DNA of 64,000 nt from Istiophorus platypterus (Eukaryota; Chordata; Actinopteri; Istiophoriformes; Istiophoridae), in contig CM029121.1 in assembly GCA_016859345.1 (NCBI GenBank), forward strand, positions 318,329-382,328, in the 5' to 3' direction. The translations under genes and the position numbers were made by a program. Under the pieces are notes generated by a model. That model did no database searches and was not told the origin of the DNA. It saw only the letters and a program-made list of their open reading frames with translations. How positions within the stretch are numbered: the first letter of the stretch is position 1; each line of letters starts with the position of its first letter. Below, one piece after another: positions 43,081 to 54,684 of this stretch.

Positions 43081-45960
43081 AATTCAATCCAATTTTATTT
43101 ATATAGTGCTATAACATACCAGACGTTATCTCAGGGCACCTTTCATATACAGCAGGTCTAGACCAGACTTTTTATAGTTATTATTTACAGAGACCCAACA
43201 TTTCCCCACGACCAAGCACTTGGAAACAGCTGGAACAAAAAACTCATTTTTAACAGGTGGAAACGTTGAACAGATCCTGTTTAATGTTAAGCACATAGAA
43301 AGAGAGGAGTAAGCGGTGGAAATGGGATCTTGGTGTTGGGAGGTCCCCCAGCAGTCTAGGTCTATGGCAGCATAGTGAGGGGATGGCTCGAGCTAATGCT
43401 TAGCCAGTTGTAACCATAAGCTGTATCAAAAGGAAGGATTTAAGCCTACTCTTAATCATGGAGAGGGTGTCTGCCTCACCAACCCAAACTGGAAGATGGT
43501 TCCACAGCAGAGGAGCCTGATAACTGAAGGCTCTGCCTCCATTTTGCTTGTGGAGACTTGAGGAACCACAAGTAGGCCTGCATTCTGGGAGCAAATTGTT
43601 CTCATGGCATAATAAGGTACTATGAGCTCTTTAAGATAGGATGGTGACCGGCTCCATTCCCCTTTAATAGGATTTGATGGTCAATAGTGTAAATGTGGCA
43701 CTAAGATCTAACAGAACAAGTATGGAGATGAGTCCTTTATCCGATGCAGTTCGTAGATCATTTCTAACTTTCACCAGTGCTATCTCTGTGCTATGATGCC
43801 TCTAAATCCTGACTGAAAATCCTCAAATAAACTATTACTACATAAGAAGTCACACAACTGGTTGGTGACAGCTTTCTCAATGGTTAGAGAGAAAGGGAAG
43901 GTTAGACACGGGTCTATAGTTGGCTAAAACATCTGGGTCAAAGGTAGGATAGACTTTTTAAGAAGAGGTTTAATTACAGCTATTTTAAAGGACTGTGGTA
44001 AAGCCTTATCAGCCTGATAATAAGGACAGATTGATTATTTCTAATAGAGAAGTGCTAACTAAGAGTAGAGTTTCCTTAACCAGGCTGATTGGGATGGGGT
44101 CTAAGAGACAGGTTGATAGTTTAGATGAAGAGATCATTGAAGTTAGTTGGCAAAGGTCAATAGGAGAGAAACTGTCTAACAGCTCTAATATTCCTGTGTT
44201 TGAGGACAAATTAGTGCACATTGAGAGAAAGAGGAGGTGAATTTTGTCTCTAAAAGTTAGAATTTTATCATTAAAGAAGCTCATAAAATATTTGCTACTG
44301 AAAGCTATAGGAATACATGGATCAATCGAGCTATGACTCAGTCAGCCTGGCTACAGTGTTGAAAAGAAACCTAGGATTGTTTTTATTTTCCTCTATTAAA
44401 GATGAGTAATAGGCTGCTCTGGCAATGCTGAGGGCCTTCTTGTAGGGTTTAAGACTGTCATGCCAGGCTAAGTGGGATTGTTACAGTTTTTGTGTTGTTT
44501 GCTTTAATATAATAATAATAAAACAATATATTATTTAATTATCTTCTTTTTTAGAGGGGTAATAGAGTCAAGTGTTGTTCTCATTGAGCCTGAAGCACTA
44601 TTAACAAGCTGATCGGTTTGGGAGGGACTAAAGTTAGCATACGAGTTCTCTGTTATATTGTGATATGGTAGTGAATTTAGCACTGATGGAATGACTTTTT
44701 TAAATGTAGTTACAACACTATTAGATAGATATCTAGGAAAGACATTTCTGCCTAATGGTATGTAATTAAGTAACAGAATTTCAAGAGTTATTTAACAATG
44801 GTCCGAAAGAAGAGGATTCTGTGGAAGATGATTAAGTATTCAAATTCTATACCATATGTCAGAACAAAGTCGAGGGTGTAGTTCAAAAAATGAGTGGGTT
44901 TATTTACCCTTTGGGCAAAGCCAACTGAGTCTAAAAGTGAGATAAACCCAGTGCTGAGGCTATCATTTTTAACATCAATATGAATATTGAAATCGCCTAC
45001 AATAATTATTTTGTCTGTACCAATGACTAATGTTGATAAAAAAAACTGAGAATTCAGAGTATGGTTCAGGAGCACTGTTCACTATAACAAATAGAACAGG
45101 CTTTAAAGTTTTCCAGGTTGGTGTGTAAGACTAAGAATCAGGCTTTTGAATGAGTCATGGCTGATTTTAGGTTTAGGGTTACTTAACCTGCTTGAGTTGA
45201 AAACGGCTGCAACTCCACCTCCTCAGCCAGTGTCTTTAGGAACATGAGTATTAATATGACGGGGGGGGGGGTCATTTAAGCTAACAAATTCATCATGAGA
45301 CTGCCATGTCTCAGTAAGAAAAAATACATCAATATGATGAACTGATATGAGACCATTAACTAACCATGATGGTGGTCTTAATTTTTTATTAGGTTTCTCA
45401 GTACAGCTCCTCTTCTGTATGTTTTTGAGTTAATTAATTTAGGTGGTCGGAGACAGACACAGTCTCTATGGGGTATTGATTGGGTGACAGCCGTAATGGA
45501 GGCACAGAGAAGTATGTCAGACTACAACTCTGCTTCCTGGTCTCAACTCTGGGTTGTCATAGTTTTGGTTTTCTAATAAGCTTGATCAGATTTCTGGAGA
45601 TGAGAGCTGCTCCATCTATAGTGGGATTTATGCCATCTCTCCTAATCAGGCCAGGTCTTCCCTGAAAATGCTGGCAATTGTCTATAAAGCCAATATCATT
45701 TGCTGGACACCACCTCGACAGCCAGCAATGGAACGATGTGGCTGTACATATCATTGAACGTCAAATTTGGCAGGGGCCCAGAGAAAACTATGGTGTCCGA
45801 CATCATCTTTGCGTATGTACACATGACTCCATATTAATTTTTGTAACATCTGATGGGCGTAACCACCTGTTTAGACTCCATTGGGTAACACAGCAAATTA
45901 CACAACACTTCATCTACAAAAATGTGTTTTCAAGTAAAAGAAAAAAATTGGTTGGCTGAT
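43081..45960 (-). mobile_element. L2/CR1-clade LINE with ORF1 esterase-like, EN and partial RT remnants
   Basis: The element reads right to left. ORF1-derived sequence (45557-45754) includes NDIGFIDNCQHFQGRPGLIR and RDGINPTIDGAALISRNLIK, resembling the C-terminal block of an SGNH-type esterase found in ORF1 of L2/CR1 LINEs. The APE endonuclease follows, with a FLTETW-like start (near 45300) and IIVGDFNIHIDVKNDSLSTG, then TLDFVLTYGI (44788-45075). Reverse transcriptase N-terminal motifs come next (NYRPVSNLPFLSLTIEKAV and SLFEDFQSGFR, 43790-43920). The palm with the catalytic Asp pair is deleted at about 43640-43700. The conserved C-terminus with GGRAFSYQAPLLWNHLPV is at 43400-43594. A TATTTATATAGTGCT-like 3' terminus lies near 43090. 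The copy is inactive. It sits immediately upstream of the anpep promoter. Confidence 0.82.
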
Positions 45961-48900
45961 TAAAAGTTAGGAGTAATAAGGAAAGTCTTCATTGACAGCT
46001 GTTTTTTGATGCGCCATGCAAGTAAGACACTGGTAGTCAGGAGGAGATTCAAACCAAGATGTTGTTCAGCCAGAGGTGCAAGAAGTAGGGTTGATGAGGG
46101 TGCTGCAGCAGCCCCACTGAGGAGTATTTATTTATTATAGTAATTTTACACTTGTGTTAGACCCCTCTCTCCTGGGGCCTCATTCAAGCACAAAAAATAA
46201 TCAGAGTTATAAAACTGATTAAACATACACCTGCACACAACTTCCCTTCATCAACTTGTGCTCACGTTCAAAATGTGCTCACCCAAAACACTCCCACAGT
46301 TAACCACAGTTAGTCAATGCATATCCCTCATACTTATTGATGTACATATTGTTCCTGCGGAAAATGGAGGTAGTTTTATAAACAAAAAGTTCGAGGTTTA
46401 AGTGTTGCAGCAGATGTTAATGCAACAAATAGAACAATTTCTCAGATTAGAACAAAAGGATCAGGAGGTGGATGCCTTGAAGACTTTGAGGCATAGAGAC
46501 ACTAGAGCTCAACATTTGTTATTTGTTAAATAGCCTATATGCTATAGACACATATATAGCTGATATCACAAAATAAAAAGAAAATTTAAAAAACCCACTA
46601 TAAACACCGTACTTAACACCAAAATCCAGGTGATTTATTTATATTCTGATTATAAATGTAGGTGGTGTCGAATGAGATGGCTGTAGAGTGTGTGTGGCAG
46701 TCACTGAAGTCTCCAGTGGGCTCTGTGTGTCTGATTATTATTACTGACAGTCTGTTCTACAGTTCTTTAATGCTATTTGAGGTTATCTTGGATTTCTACA
46801 ACTGCTGATGATAATTTAATCAGTTAACCTGGTTAACATGGTTCAGGTTAAAAGGACTCAGTAATTTCACACTTAATATTGGGAAAGGCCAGCCAAACTT
46901 TTCTGAATCCTACCACCTGCCTAATCCTGTCATCATCTGAGCCTTTCAACAGCTGTGTTGAACTCCACAAATGATGACGAGTTTCAGTAGTATATAGTCC
47001 AGCCCCATCCTCTGCTGTGCTGGGATAGGGAATGTAAAGGTGAGACAGTACTATTGAAATATTGAGCAGAAATATCTTGTACTATTGAATGGTGTTTTTG
47101 AAATAGTCATGGCCCATTAGCACAAGCACAAATATACCTGTTGGTTTGAATGTTTTAAATAAAGTTGATCTATAAAGACCCTTTCAAACTTAACAAACAT
47201 CTGGCTTTTGTCTTCGGTGGGAAAGAAGTAGAGTGAAAGTTGCAGCAAATAACCACTGTAGCATGCTGCTTTCTAAGATTTATGTTTTTGTTTTGGGGCA
47301 TGTTCATGATGTTGAACATGACACGACAGAAAAAGAACGGAAGGGAAAACTTATATACTGGCAGTGGGAAATGAATCAATTCCCTGTTTTAGTAATTTTA
47401 CCTGCATAAATAAAACCACCTATACATGCTAACTTTGGTGTAAAATGGTATAAGTAATGTGTGGTGTGAAGTGAAATTAAATGTTTGAGAGGAATCATTA
47501 TACTTGTAATGATGATACCATTATTAGAAGTACAACTGTGCTGTCAGTGTAGTTAACATGATTTCTATCTTACTCAGCTGTTTTTATATCGTTGTATTGT
47601 TTTGCTGAAATAATCTCATGATACCGTCAAGACATGATTTATTATGTTGCAAGGGAATTATGAGACGTTTTTGCATAGAAATGTAATGAAGTATAATTGT
47701 AATGGTTTTGTTGACTTAATTACAAATACACTTTATAAATTGGTTTAGCAAGAAAAGTATATCAAAAATATTTTAAATCTTATAAGGATCATGATACAAC
47801 AGGAGCATGTACAGGTTCATCAACCTCTCACAAAATTAATTGAAAAAAAAAATCCATCTATTCCTGAATTCTTGATTCTGTATTCCAGTTTTGTGGAAAT
47901 TAAATGAAAATACCCATAGTATTTCCACACATTACTTCACATATTGTTTCTCTTTGTATGTTTAATTACCTGAATACAAAAGGAACTCTTATCCCTGTCC
48001 AAGAAGTTTTCTCTGGCTATGGGGCTGGTTTAGTTTTAAACTTAAATAAGTGTTTAATTTATGTTCTAAACTTTATGCTATCAACTATCAGCTGGTGCAA
48101 CACACTGCTGTAATCTAGCAGAAATAAATACTGGTGGAAGAAACAATAATGTATTTCATCATTTTCTCTCATTTTCATTTCAACTGGACCAAAAGGAAGC
48201 AATAGGTCAAAATGTTTTTGTTTTTCTTTTTATTTTAACACTACAATTGCATACTTTACCGCAGTTCATTTTCTTTTTTTAACTCTAAAGAAATTTCTTC
48301 AGGAATCTATATTAACTGAAGAAGTGAATGTTGAAATGGTAAACTGCCAAATGTAATTCATCTATATTTCTTACTAAGCAAATGATAACAATATTGTTGC
48401 TCCTATCATTCTCCCTAATCTCCAAGTGTTGGTTACAATTTAACAGAGGAGCAGTTAACCATAATCGTATCATTTTATGAATGTGATTTCATGGCCACAC
48501 AGCTGTAAAGCACAGTCATTAGAGGAGAGAGAGGTTATAACAGATGAAATACATTTTCAGCCCTTCACCCATCCGCTTTACTGCAGCTGTATATCTCTAA
48601 AAAACCCTCTGCCCTTCCTCTCAGTTGGAATAATTTTACAAACCTTTAAAAGATGGCTTTTGCTTCTTATATTGCAACAGCTGAGCACTTTGGTAGTGAT
48701 ATACAGTGAATAATGGTAGTAATTGGACTTAGCATAATACAATCCCAGCATGTTATCCAATTTCAAACTCTTTTGTCTTTCGTGGAAAATAGCTACCTCA
48801 TGTCAAACAATTTAAGGTGACACTATGACGCTATAACTCTTAAATGTTGGTCAGTCACTTCAGTCGTTTATTCTTCTACATTAACACCGACCCACACAAT

Positions 48901-50953
48901 TTCCTTTTGATGTTGTTCAAACAGACATTCCTTACACATATAAAATCTTGTATTGTAGGGTCATATTGTTTTGCTGGTGTAAGTGAATTTACATACCAAC
49001 CACCGCAATTCTCCTGAAAAAGGGACTTATTATCTCAGTGTTCCTGTTGAATAGTATAGATTGATTCAAAATGTGTTTTCAGTATTTAGAACAATTAGGA
49101 CATTCACATAGACAAAAAAAAAATTAGAAAAAATTAAAGCTGCACTAATTAAATATTTTTGATATCAGCAATAGATCAAGTAACTTTGTGTAAAATGAAC
49201 AGGGTCACTCGTGATCTTGTTGTTCCCCTCAGTTTTACTGAGCCTTTTGGCATCTTTTACTTTGCTGTTTTGATTTTTTGGCCTGCCTTACATGCCCAGC
49301 AACAAATAGCAAACAGACAAAGTTAGCAGCTAGCTCATAAACATGGTGGTGCATTCAACAAAGAGCCAGATATTTCTCTCAGGAGTTAAAGGAGATCAAG
49401 CCAAAGCTAAAGGAAAGTAAATACTGATTGACATTTGTCAAAAGGCCTGAAACATAACTCTGCAAAATGCTAATGTTGCTCTATGTCAGCTGGATTTATA
49501 TCCAAGTGTTTGGTCACGCACTCTCCATATTCACTTTTTAAAGGGATGTTGTGTCAATGTTGTGTTTTCAGCTTGTTTTAATGCCACCTAGTGATGGGAA
49601 AATTGTTGCCAGCATACAGACTAAAATTGTTCAGTGTCTTGTTGAATGAGACTGTTGTGTAACAATTTATACACAATAAAATTATTTGGCTAAACAATGA
49701 TAAAGTTATGGAATTTAATAAATGGTTTAATAAAACAGGACATTCATTTGTTTTATACCATGACCTCAGAAAGTATTTCTTCCTACATATGGTATATTAA
49801 AACATGTGGTATTTATGCATATGGTAATTTCAACAGCTAGACGAATTCATACTTCTTAAAAATGGTACCAGGAAAAGATTATGTTAAGCAGGTAACCATG
49901 GTTACAACACAGATGCCAAAAAACAAATGAGGGTTAAACCAGAGGACAAAACCAAAGGCAAAAAAACTCATATTATTAGATAAAAGCAGTCTCAAGTTCA
50001 GTTTGGATTTTTGCAAGATAGCATGATAGTACAGTCTGATGTTTTCCAGTATAGAATATAATTTCACTCTTCCACCTGCTCATACATAGGTTTTTCTGTA
50101 TCAGAAGACCTTATTGAACAATATTGCTAACTTATGCCAAATGACAAAAATATGATGCTATAAGCCATAAAACAAACTTAATTGTGTTCTCACTTTCAAT
50201 TAAATCTAAATTCCATTTTATCATGTTTGTATTTCATGTTTTCATGTTTGAGTATTTCCAAAAAGTCACATTGACTCCCCATAGATATTACTCCTCGACT
50301 TGGCAAGCATAGTATCCAAAAGCCTTAGATACTATATGGCTTTTGCTCTGCTGACAGTGAGGAACACATTAGGGTCAAATGAAGTTCATTGTCCTTTTCA
50401 GACCTTAAGGGACAATAAAATATATGTACTTCTTAAAATGTGCATTTCCTTAGATGTAAGAAAGATATGTAAATGTTAAATGTGCTATAAAGCTAAGAAT
50501 GCACAGGCAAAGATATGGCTAATGGTTAAAAGATTATCTCACATGAGTCAAACTCTGCTTTGAGATAGACTGCATTATTGGAGCCTACCAAGAACTGTGT
50601 CCAACAGTTCAAAGGGTTTTAATAGTTTTATAAGTTGTTGATAAGGAATTTTTTATGGTTTATAATAGAATCCAGCAAGTGCGCAAGAATAGACAGGTTT
50701 TACAATAAAAAATCTATAAAATATCACCTTGGCTATTGTGATACTATCTCTGGCCTTGTGGTTATCTATATAATATTCTGATAAAGGCAGCTCAAACTTT
50801 GATTGTCAGGTCAAGGAAAGGCATGAAAATTTTCATTGACCATGCAAAAGTTGAAGCTTTATTAGTTACTGTCAGGTTTTGAGATATAGTGCAGATTCTT
50901 TAACTTTGTGTAGAGGGTCTTTAAACAACGTTTTCAAACAACATTTTATGCAT
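45961..50953. other. Long gene-free stretch with one possible DNA-transposon relic
   Basis: From 46170 to about 46520 a GGGGCCTCATTCAAG start and a plus-strand segment NATNRTISQIRTKGSGGGCL (about 46420-46480) hint at a decayed Harbinger-type element, at low confidence. The remaining 4.4 kb has no coding or structural signal I can support. Confidence 0.35.
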
Positions 50954-51316
50954 TGTGGTTGTTTCTCGGACATCGATGATGTACAGATGATGAAGGAAAC
51001 TTTGCTGACACCAGCTTGATTGCATAAAATAGGTTTATTACAAAGAAAACCAGCGTCGATCAGGCACCATGGTTTGCCTGGGAGACAACTCAGAGCCAGA
51101 ATGAGTCTCTCCCTGAATCACAGCTCAAAATTCACTTATATAGGCCAAATGTTTATTAAAACAGATCATAACTTAAGGTTCCCATTAATAACGGGGCCCC
51201 ACTTCCCCAGGGCAAAGGGTCACCAGTTCCTGCATACCCCAGGAATAGGGATCTCTCCTACATAAACATCCCAGAACAATGGGAAAGGTAACATATATCA
51301 CATATCAGATACTGCA
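50954..51316 (-). repeat. 3' LTR of the endogenous retrovirus
   Basis: The 363-bp LTR begins TGCAGTATCTGATATG on the minus strand and ends AACCACA. It aligns end to end with the 367-bp solo LTR at 11666. On the minus strand it has a TATATAAGTG TATA-like site (about 51134-51143) and AATAAA (51034-51039). The flank on the 3' side (GCAT, 50950-50953) would be the target duplication, but the partner site is lost. Confidence 0.92.
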
Positions 51317-51332
51317 TATTTCCCCCCTTCGA
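51317..51332 (-). promoter_or_regulatory. Retroviral polypurine tract
   Basis: The minus strand reads GAAGGGGGGAAATA immediately before the LTR's TG. This is the expected position and composition of the plus-strand primer for reverse transcription. Confidence 0.75.
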
Positions 51333-52077
51333 GACTACACAGAGTCTCGAAAAAGAGAAAAGTGACACAGTCATGTTTTCAATTGGTCACATAAGAGTCC
51401 CATAATGACACACACAGAATGCTTATGACATTCCCTCCTGTCCGTGTTTGCTACAGCATAGCCCTATCAATATAGTAAATTTATAGAGTGTGAGAGCGGA
51501 AAACCTGTCAGGCAGCTATCTTTCCTATAATATCCATCAAACAATCTAGACAGGAAAACTCTCCCATGGTCCCTCTGCCCCAGGCAACCACATATAGTAC
51601 TCCAAGCCAATTGAAAAGGAGGGTTATGAAAATTTTGTAGGGACAAAATATAAGCAAATACATATGGGAACCTCAGAAATAAAATCAAAAAATGTCCAAA
51701 GTCAGGCTGGTCGACCCATCGCACCTTCCAGTGGACCTTCCCCTGCCTAACACCACTGTCTCTAAGCACCGAGAAAAAGGAAAACACCTGTGGTCCCAAT
51801 ATATTAACATCATGGCAGAAAACATCATTCTCAAAGCAACTGAAAAAAAGAAACCCCATACCTTACACTTGTCATATCCCCCATGTTATAACAGTCAAGT
51901 ATTACTCATGCAGTTATAGATAACCCAAAAACTAACCCAAAGCATTATATCTTGCTAGGATTATCACTTAACATAAATGTCATACTTTCATTTCCTATGC
52001 ACTATAATAAAGAAGTACAAAGTATCTATCAATATCAAATCAAAAGTAAATGTTGAGACGGTATTGAAATCAGATGT

Positions 52078-54680
52078 TCAAAATGGATATTTCTTAAACA
52101 TTTCGCCTTCTATCACAACTTCCCCCTTGTCTTCGCCTGGGTCATCCCTACATAGTCGCAGCATCTGGGCATTATCTCCCGGCATTAAAACTTCGACCCA
52201 TCTCAGTATCATAGCCTTCGCAAAGGTCAACAGCACGGTGCAAAAAAAAAACATCACACACAGAGATAGAGGAACAGCCACCAGAATCTGAACCAATAAA
52301 GTCCCCACATGCCCTAATTTATCAAGCATTAGCAGACCATCCAGCTCCTTCCGATGGGCCAAACGCATCCCTTATGAGTTCCAATGCATCTATGACACTA
52401 TTCATGTTGTCAGAGCTCAGTTAGAGCTCAGTTAGATCTCTTAGAGCTCAGATCCCCAGTTAGGTTTAAAGCCACACATAGGCCACCTTTTTTGGCCAAA
52501 ATATAATCAAGAGCCATGTCATGCTTTAGCAATGTCAATCTGTGACTCCTCTGAGTATTCGACAAGTATTCAAAACCTCTTATGGTCTCATTTGCAAAAC
52601 CCTGTAGAGTGTAGGTAATATTATCAATATGATCAGCTAAGAATGTTCCACTATAACATGGAAATATTCCTATACTCCATTTCTCTCCCAAACTTATCCT
52701 CCAGTGGTAGGATTCCAGGTTATGGAACTGTACCAATTGTCTTTTCTTCCTACTTCCAGGAGTATCATTGGATTGGACCTCACCAGGTTCCTGTCTCCTC
52801 TGGACAATAAAAACATCATAGGGAAGTTTCCGCGTTGCCATGTAACAACATCCAGTCCACCCATAAGGTAGAAATATGTTGCCTTATTACCACAAACCCC
52901 ACAAATATCTTTGAAATTTCCTATGGTGACATTTCCCGGCAGAGTTTGATGCTTTACGCTTAGAGTTCTACTCTGTGAGCGAATTGGTGCATGAAAGGTC
53001 ACTGTATGTGTCTTATTAACAGCCCGTCGATCATGTTTTCTAAAATGCATCATGTAGCTATCACATTCTGATAAGCCCATAAACGTACCAGCCCCATCAT
53101 GGGTATTATTTGAACAAAAACACAGTCCCAGCTTTCACAGGTTTCACATCCACAGCATCAGGGACTGCTGCTGTAACATCTTCATGCTGATCAAGAAAAT
53201 TCATATATGGCAATTCCCTCAACCAAAAACAGCTCCATCGAGGTCTAAATAGATGCACTGACACAGCCATCACAGTGTCATCTGCTGCTTGTTGATTATA
53301 CAACAGCCATGATAATGCATGACTTTGACATTCAGGAGTCAACGGTTCCGGTACTGTCCCTAAAATTGAAGGCCATGTGCCCGGAGTTGGAACTCTCACC
53401 ACACACAGACAATTCCCATGACTAGCCAATCTTACAGAGTGAGTTAACTGCTGGAACCACAAATTCCAACTTGCCCACGTGTCTGCAATTTTTAACACTG
53501 AGGAGTCAAACCCATATGACTTCCACTTAGTTTCTCACTTCTGTGAGGCATAGAAATGTTCAGTTATGTCTTCCGGTATCCAGTCAAAGTCATAAAAGTC
53601 ACTGTCCACGTCCGACATAGTCATCTGGACTGTCGCGGATGAATCGGTATCATTCTTTTCAGCAATCAATTCTTGAGTTTCAGATTTCTCACAGCTATTA
53701 TTCAAACTATCATCCAATTCCAACATGGGTTCCTGAATCACATTTACCACCTCCTTGAACGTCAGAGATGTTGGTGTTATATCTACAGACGTTGTAGGCA
53801 CTGAAGACGTTGCCATCGTTTTATTTGTAGAGGATCCCTTCCTCACAACCTCACTAGTAAAATTTCCGGGAGTAACAGAAGTAGAACTTGTCACCATCAT
53901 TGTTGTAACATTTATCCCTACTAAAGTCGTAGCTAGGGTTGTAGCTGGAGTTGATATGTTAATATTACTGGTTATTCCTGAAGCTAGAGTTGTGGGTGTC
54001 ATCTGTCATAGCATCATCTTATGAGTTCTATACCCTTCTAACCAATAATTGCGAAATGATACAAATTTAAACTCTGGATCCAAATAAGTGCATGTATATT
54101 CCCCTTGATCTTCTCATGTAACATTACGTAAGATAAGTGAACAATCACCTACAACTCTAAGCCAGTTCATGTCATTATATAAACATACTTTCTTTGATCA
54201 TGAGGCACGCTGTCAACTTAAGGTCCTGTTATAACTATGTCTTTACCACGACCATCTTTCCACATGGGGGTTATTACCACCACTATTCCATCTTCCACAT
54301 TGACATGTAAGGTGAAACGAACTTCCTAACTTAGCCCTAATCGCAGTCTTCAAAGGAGTTTGAGTTGTAGGAATCATCAGAGGCGCAGCTGTAGTTAAAT
54401 ATGATGCATTTGTACCCTCAGTAACCTTCAGAACTGAAGGGGTAGATGTCTGTTTCATTTTCTCACTTCTTGACGAGAGAGTTGATGGTTGTCAGTTCTC
54501 CTACCTCTTTAACAACTTTGGGCTCTGTGACTTACTTTCATTTATCACCACTAGAGTCACAATGCTGGTTCTGTAGACTGACTCTGACCACACACCATGC
54601 TCTTTTTCACTATCAAATTGTGGATCATAATAAGAACACTTATAGTCACCTTGATCTTTCAACTGGGACCTGCGTAGATA
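52078..54680 (-). pseudogene. Retroviral env remnant with Ig-like signatures, mucin-like region and SU/TM
   Basis: Read right to left. An Ig-type segment contains DQGDYKCSYYDP (about 54665-54625). A Thr-rich linker follows (54458-54350). A second Ig-type segment has LTCQC (about 54303), a Trp-containing strand (about 54165) and DQGEYTCTYLDP (about 54108-54073). A Thr/Ser-rich mucin-like stretch with N-glycosylation sites spans 54002-53650. The SU body with several Cys is at 53500-52760. A furin-type site RKKR lies at 52740-52751. The TM ectodomain has an immunosuppressive-domain-like MALDYILAKKGGLC (about 52515-52470). A hydrophobic membrane span is at about 52300-52210, with a short tail. 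Many stops and frameshifts interrupt it, so this copy is dead. In life the protein would mediate receptor binding and fusion. Confidence 0.82.
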
Positions 54681-54684
54681 AAGG

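Noticed and set aside
51467..51859. 130-codon minus frame between env and the 3' LTR as a retroviral accessory gene
   Set aside because: I saw no similarity to an accessory protein and no splice acceptor that would express it. It is probably chance.
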